From assembly GCF_014180685.1 (NCBI RefSeq), contig NZ_JACEHF010000026.1, forward strand, positions 1 through 33,510: DNA of 33,510 nt. Reading direction: 5' to 3'. The DNA is from Nocardioides pelophilus (GTDB taxonomy: Bacteria; Actinomycetota; Actinomycetes; Propionibacteriales; Nocardioidaceae). The notes under the pieces were generated by a model. That model searched no databases, had not been told where the DNA came from, and was given only the letters and a program-made list of their open reading frames with translations. A program made the position numbers and the translations under genes. Numbering within the stretch: position 1 is the stretch's first letter; the number at the start of each line of letters is the position of its first letter. This document shows, one piece after another, positions 30,312 through 33,510 of this stretch.

Positions 30312-32030
30312 ATGCCTGACCTGCGCTACCAGTCCCAGCCCGCTCAGCACACCGACATCCCCCGCCCTCGCCGTGCCGAGGGTCAGTGGTCGTTGGGCTA
30401 CACCGAGCCGCTGAACAAGAACGAGCAGTCCAAGAAGGACGACGACGCGCTCAACGTGCGCGACCGGATCCTCTACATCTACTCCAAGCGCGGCTTCGAC
30501 TCGATCGACCCTGCCGACCTCCGCGGTCGCATGCGCTGGATGGGCCTCTACACCCAGCGCAAGCCCGGGATCGACGGCGGCAAGACGGGAGCCCTCGAGG
30601 AGGAGGAGCTCGACGACCGCTACTTCATGCTGCGGGTCCGCTCCGACGGCAAGCTGCTCTCCCCCGCCGCGGTCCGCGCCCTCGGCGAGATCGGCGTCGA
30701 CTTCGCCCGCGACACCGCCGACGTCACCGACCGCGAGAACATCCAGTACCACTGGATCCGGATCGAGGACGTCCCCACGATCTGGGAGCGGCTCGACGCC
30801 GTCGGCCTGCACTCGCTCGAGGCGTGCGGCGACTCCCCGCGGCCGTTCCTCGGCTCACCGGTCGCCGGCGTCGCGGCCGACGAGATCATCGACGGCACGC
30901 CGGCGCTCGAGGAGATCGAGCGCCGCTACGTCGGCAACAAGGACTTCTCGAACCTCCCCCGCAAGTTCAAGACCGCGCTGACCGGCCACCCGAGCCACGA
31001 CGTGTCCCCGGAGACCAACGACGTCTCCTTCGTCGGCACGGTCCACCCCGAGCTCGGCCCCGGCTTCGACGTGTGGGTCGGCGGCGGGCTCTCCACCAAC
31101 CCGATGCTCGCCCAGAAGCTCGGCGTCTGGATCCCGCTCGACGAGGTCGCCGACGTGTGGGAGGGCGTGGCCTCGATCTTCCGCGACTACGGCTACCGCC
31201 GGCTCCGCTCGCGGGCCCGCCTCAAGTTCCTCGTCGCTGACTGGGGTGTCGAGAAGTTCCGCGAGGTGCTCGAGAACGAGTACCTCGGCAAGCAGCTGGT
31301 CACCAACCCCTCGCCGCCCTCGCCGGTCGGCCACCGCGACCACATCGGCGTGCACCCCCAGAAGGACGGCAAGTTCTACATCGGCGTCGCCCCGACCGTC
31401 GGCCGCGTCTCCGGCACCCTGCTGGTGCAGCTGGCCGACCTGCTCGACGAGTACGGCGCAGCCGGGGCCCGCTTCACGCCGTACCAGAAGATCGTGCTGA
31501 TCGGCGTCGACGAGGACAAGGTCGACGCCCTGGTCGCCCGGCTCGACGAGATCGGCCTCTCCGCCGAGCCGTCGAACTGGCGCCGCAACACCATGTCGTG
31601 CACCGGCATCGAGTTCTGCAAGCTCGCGATCGTCGAGACCAAGAACCGTGCCCGCGACCTGATCGACGAGCTGGAGCGCCGCTTCCCGGGCCTCGACACC
31701 CCGATCACGGTCAACGTCAACGGCTGCCCCAACGCCTGCGCTCGGACCCAGGTCGCCGACATCGGACTCAAGGGTCAGCTCGTCCTCGACGACGGCAAGC
31801 AGGTCGAGGGCTTCCAGGTTCACCTCGGCGGCGCCACCGGGCTCGGCGCGAACTTCGGCCGCAAGCTGCGCGCCCACAAGGTGACCAGCGCCGGGCTCGA
31901 CGACTACATCACCAATGTCGTCAGCAACTACCTGGCCGACCGCAAGGACGACGAGATCTTCGCCGACTGGGTCGCCCGCGCGGACGAAGAGCTGCTCCGC
32001 GGCGACAAGGTCCTGGAGCCCCTCGCATGA
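30312..32030 (+). CDS. sir: Ferredoxin-dependent assimilatory sulfite reductase (NirA/SirA type)
   Basis: A 572-aa siroheme/4Fe-4S reductase turning sulfite into sulfide with six electrons from ferredoxin. Cluster ligands are C430 and C436 (SCTGIEFCK) and C472 and C476 (NGCPNAC). Tyr80 (GLYTQRKPG) and Cys172 (LEACGDSPRP) have the same 92-residue spacing as the Tyr-Cys pair next to the siroheme in M. tuberculosis NirA (Y69-C161), supporting sulfite over nitrite as substrate. Two Nir/Sir half-domains are present. First structural gene of an operon with a zinc-ribbon protein, cysH and a siroheme chelatase. Preceded by a leader peptide. Confidence 0.93.
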   Translation: MPDLRYQSQPAQHTDIPRPRRAEGQWSLGYTEPLNKNEQSKKDDDALNVRDRILYIYSKRGFDSIDPADLRGRMRWMGLYTQRKPGIDGGKTGALEEEELDDRYFMLRVRSDGKLLSPAAVRALGEIGVDFARDTADVTDRENIQYHWIRIEDVPTIWERLDAVGLHSLEACGDSPRPFLGSPVAGVAADEIIDGTPALEEIERRYVGNKDFSNLPRKFKTALTGHPSHDVSPETNDVSFVGTVHPELGPGFDVWVGGGLSTNPMLAQKLGVWIPLDEVADVWEGVASIFRDYGYRRLRSRARLKFLVADWGVEKFREVLENEYLGKQLVTNPSPPSPVGHRDHIGVHPQKDGKFYIGVAPTVGRVSGTLLVQLADLLDEYGAAGARFTPYQKIVLIGVDEDKVDALVARLDEIGLSAEPSNWRRNTMSCTGIEFCKLAIVETKNRARDLIDELERRFPGLDTPITVNVNGCPNACARTQVADIGLKGQLVLDDGKQVEGFQVHLGGATGLGANFGRKLRAHKVTSAGLDDYITNVVSNYLADRKDDEIFADWVARADEELLRGDKVLEPLA

Positions 32031-32194
32031 GCGACCGCGCGCAGCCGTTCCACTGCCCCTACTGCGGCGAGGGCGACCTCTGGCCGCACGAGGCGTCCGA
32101 CGCCGCCCCCCAGGGCGGGTGGGAGTGCCGGTCGTGCCTGCGCGCGTTCTCGCTGAAGATGCTCGGCCTGCTGCGTCCGGGAGGTGATCGCTGA
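32027..32194 (+). CDS. Small zinc-ribbon protein between sir and cysH
   Basis: A 55-aa protein. It overlaps the sulfite reductase stop (ATGA) and its own TGA overlaps the cysH ATG (TGATG), so all three are translationally coupled. Four Cys, C10-x2-C13 and C34-x2-C37, form a zinc-ribbon or rubredoxin-like knuckle (HCPYCGEGDLWPHE and WECRSCLRAFSLK). The tight coupling suggests a specific role in sulfite or APS reduction, such as an electron carrier, assembly factor or partner of CysH, but none is established from sequence. Confidence 0.8.
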   Translation: MSDRAQPFHCPYCGEGDLWPHEASDAAPQGGWECRSCLRAFSLKMLGLLRPGGDR

Positions 32195-32937
32195 TGAACG
32201 CCGTCACCGCCAAGGCGCGCCTCGCCCGGGGCGCCGACACCGCGGGCCGCTCGCCGGAGGAGCTGCGCGAGATCGTGTCCCACTGGGGCGCCGAGCTCGA
32301 GCTGGCTCCGGCCGAGGTGATCATCGAGTGGGCTGCTGCCACGTTCGGCGAGCGCTTCTGCGTGACCTCGTCGATGGGTGACGCCGCGCTGGCGCACCTC
32401 GCGTCCAAGGTCGTGCCCGGGCTCGACGTCGTCTTCCTCGACACCGGCTACCACTTCGCCGAGACCATCGGCACGGCCGACGCCGTCAAGCACACGCTGC
32501 CGGTCAACCTGCTGTCGATCACGCCGGTGCAGAGCGTGGCCGAGCAGGACGCCGAGTACGGCAAGGACCTCTACAAGCGCGACCCCGACCTGTGCTGCAA
32601 GCTGCGCAAGGTGCAGCCGCTGCAGGAGGCACTGTCGGGCTACGACGCCTGGGCGACCGGCCTGCGCCGCGCCGAGACCCACAACCGGGTCATCGCGCCG
32701 GTCATCGGCTGGGACGCCAAGAAGGGCAAGGTCAAGGTCTCTCCACTGGCTCGTTGGACCGACGAGCAGATGGAGCGCTACATCGCGGACAACGGAGTCC
32801 TCGTCAATCCCCTGGTGTACGACGGCTACCCCTCGATCGGGTGCTGGCCGTGCACGCGCCGAGTAGCCCCGGGCGAGGACCCTCGTAGCGGGCGCTGGGC
32901 CGGCACCAACAAGACCGAGTGCGGGATCCACTCCTGA
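32194..32937 (+). CDS. cysH: Adenylylsulfate (APS/PAPS) reductase
   Basis: A 247-aa CysH of the 4Fe-4S type. The Cys pair C134-C135 (DLCCKLRKV), C217-x-x-C220 (GCWPCTRRV) and catalytic C243 in the C-terminal ECGIHS are all present; this set marks APS reductases rather than the cluster-less PAPS reductases. The phosphate loop is SSMGDAAL and the DTGYHFAET block binds substrate. It reduces APS to sulfite and AMP using thioredoxin. Start overlaps the zinc-ribbon gene, and the sulfite made is passed to the sulfite reductase encoded upstream. Confidence 0.94.
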   Translation: MNAVTAKARLARGADTAGRSPEELREIVSHWGAELELAPAEVIIEWAAATFGERFCVTSSMGDAALAHLASKVVPGLDVVFLDTGYHFAETIGTADAVKHTLPVNLLSITPVQSVAEQDAEYGKDLYKRDPDLCCKLRKVQPLQEALSGYDAWATGLRRAETHNRVIAPVIGWDAKKGKVKVSPLARWTDEQMERYIADNGVLVNPLVYDGYPSIGCWPCTRRVAPGEDPRSGRWAGTNKTECGIHS

Positions 32938-33000
32938 TCCACGCCCTCCGTTGACTCACTGACCGATTCACCTGCACCACACGAGAGGAGACAGCTGCTG

Positions 33001-33510
33001 ATGTCCGCTCCTGCACTGGTTGCCCTGGCTCATGGCAGCCGGGATGCCCGCTCCGCCGCGACGGTGACCGCCCTCGTCGCCGAGGTCAAGGCGCTTCGCC
33101 CCGACCTCCGCATCGAGAAGGCGTTCCTCGAGCTCGCCAAGCCGAACTTCCAGACCGTCGTCGACAAGCTGGTCCGGGCCGGCTTCGACGAGATCGTCGT
33201 CGTACCGCTCCTGCTCAACGAGGCGTTCCACGCGAAGGTCGACGTGCCCGAGGTGATCGCCGAGGCGACCGCCCGGCACCCCGGTCTCCAGATCCGCGCG
33301 ACCGACGTGCTCGGTCTCGAGGCGCGCTTTCTCGAGGTGCTCGACGAGCGGATGCGGGAGGCCCTCAAGGAGGCCCGGGTCCGTGAGCTCGACGCGCTCG
33401 TGCTCGCGGCAGCCGGATCCTCCGACCCGCTCGCCAACCAGGCCGTCGCCCGGCTGGCGCGGGTCTGGGGCACCCACCACAAGCTGCCCGTGACGGGGGC
33501 CTTCGCCGCC
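33001..33510 (+). CDS. Sirohydrochlorin chelatase (CbiX/SirB type), partial
   Basis: The first 170 residues of a class II chelatase; the gene runs off the right edge. LVALAHGSRDARS near residue 6 carries the metal-binding His of the family, followed by KAFLELAKPNFQTVVDKLV and the second-site block VVVPLLLNEAFHAKVDVPEV with its His. The C-terminal repeat begins around LDALVLAAAGSSDP. In this operon it most likely inserts Fe2+ into sirohydrochlorin to make siroheme for the sulfite reductase, though cobalt insertion is possible. Start after GAGAGGAGA, 63 bp after cysH. Confidence 0.9.
   Translation, partial: MSAPALVALAHGSRDARSAATVTALVAEVKALRPDLRIEKAFLELAKPNFQTVVDKLVRAGFDEIVVVPLLLNEAFHAKVDVPEVIAEATARHPGLQIRATDVLGLEARFLEVLDERMREALKEARVRELDALVLAAAGSSDPLANQAVARLARVWGTHHKLPVTGAFAA

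Noticed and set aside
1..33510. CRISPR arrays, tRNA or rRNA genes
   Set aside because: No regularly spaced repeats, no cloverleaf with GGTTCGA-type T-loop in an intergenic gap, and no rRNA-like sequence was seen by eye; a tRNAscan or Rfam search was not possible.

Overview
This is a high-GC (about 70%) actinobacterial chromosome segment. Dense ORFs, frequent 4-base ATGA/GTGA overlaps, GTG starts, a mycobacterial-type SOS box, an lprG/P55-like lipoprotein-exporter pair and a ferredoxin-type sulfite reductase all point to Actinomycetota. The protein repertoire recalls Nocardioides and relatives, but that genus call is inference from memory, not a database result.

Positions 1-3500 look accessory. 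The window opens inside the 3' end of an IS3-family transposase. The IS end runs into the C-terminus of a minus-strand PD-(D/E)XK nuclease-like gene (PGN_0703-like), which appears truncated. Divergent from it is an overlapping two-gene unit: a second PD-(D/E)XK-like protein and a nucleotidyltransferase-fold protein, ending in a perfect 12-bp hairpin. A secreted hypothetical protein follows. The three-gene group is the best candidate in the window for an undescribed conflict or defence module.

Positions 3700-9550 carry a DDAH-type amidinohydrolase, two VOC proteins and a nitroreductase. The nitroreductase diverges from an ArsR regulator across a perfect 7-bp dyad. The ArsR gene overlaps a SulP anion transporter, followed by a LID-less adenylate kinase and a YjdM/PhnA zinc-ribbon protein. 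On the opposite strand lie an SQR-type flavoprotein with a 50-aa companion and a MASE1-GGDEF cyclase. Sulfur is a plausible but unproven theme here.

Positions 12600-18400 hold an alpha/beta hydrolase / LprG-like lipoprotein / MFS exporter operon, a SnoaL-like protein, a 70-aa protein under a near-consensus LexA box, and a membrane protein with a degenerate HisKA_3 segment (Asn in place of His). The last is divergent from a tandem universal stress protein across a DosR-like box.

Positions 18400-28400 hold a secreted beta-propeller-like protein with a Tat-exported flavin amine oxidase (divergent TetR), a TrkA-type K+ channel, a YihY/BrkB membrane protein, and a dicarboxylate transporter (DctA) divergent from a CitA/DcuS-like kinase and response regulator. 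One unrecognised protein follows.

Positions 28400-33510 hold glyA and then an assimilatory sulfate-reduction operon: sulfite reductase, a 55-aa zinc-ribbon protein, CysH (4Fe-4S type) and a sirohydrochlorin chelatase running off the end. In front of the operon is a 29-aa ORF with the RRHVD...C pattern of actinobacterial sulfur leader peptides, suggesting cysteine-responsive attenuation. No tRNA, rRNA or CRISPR array was seen.
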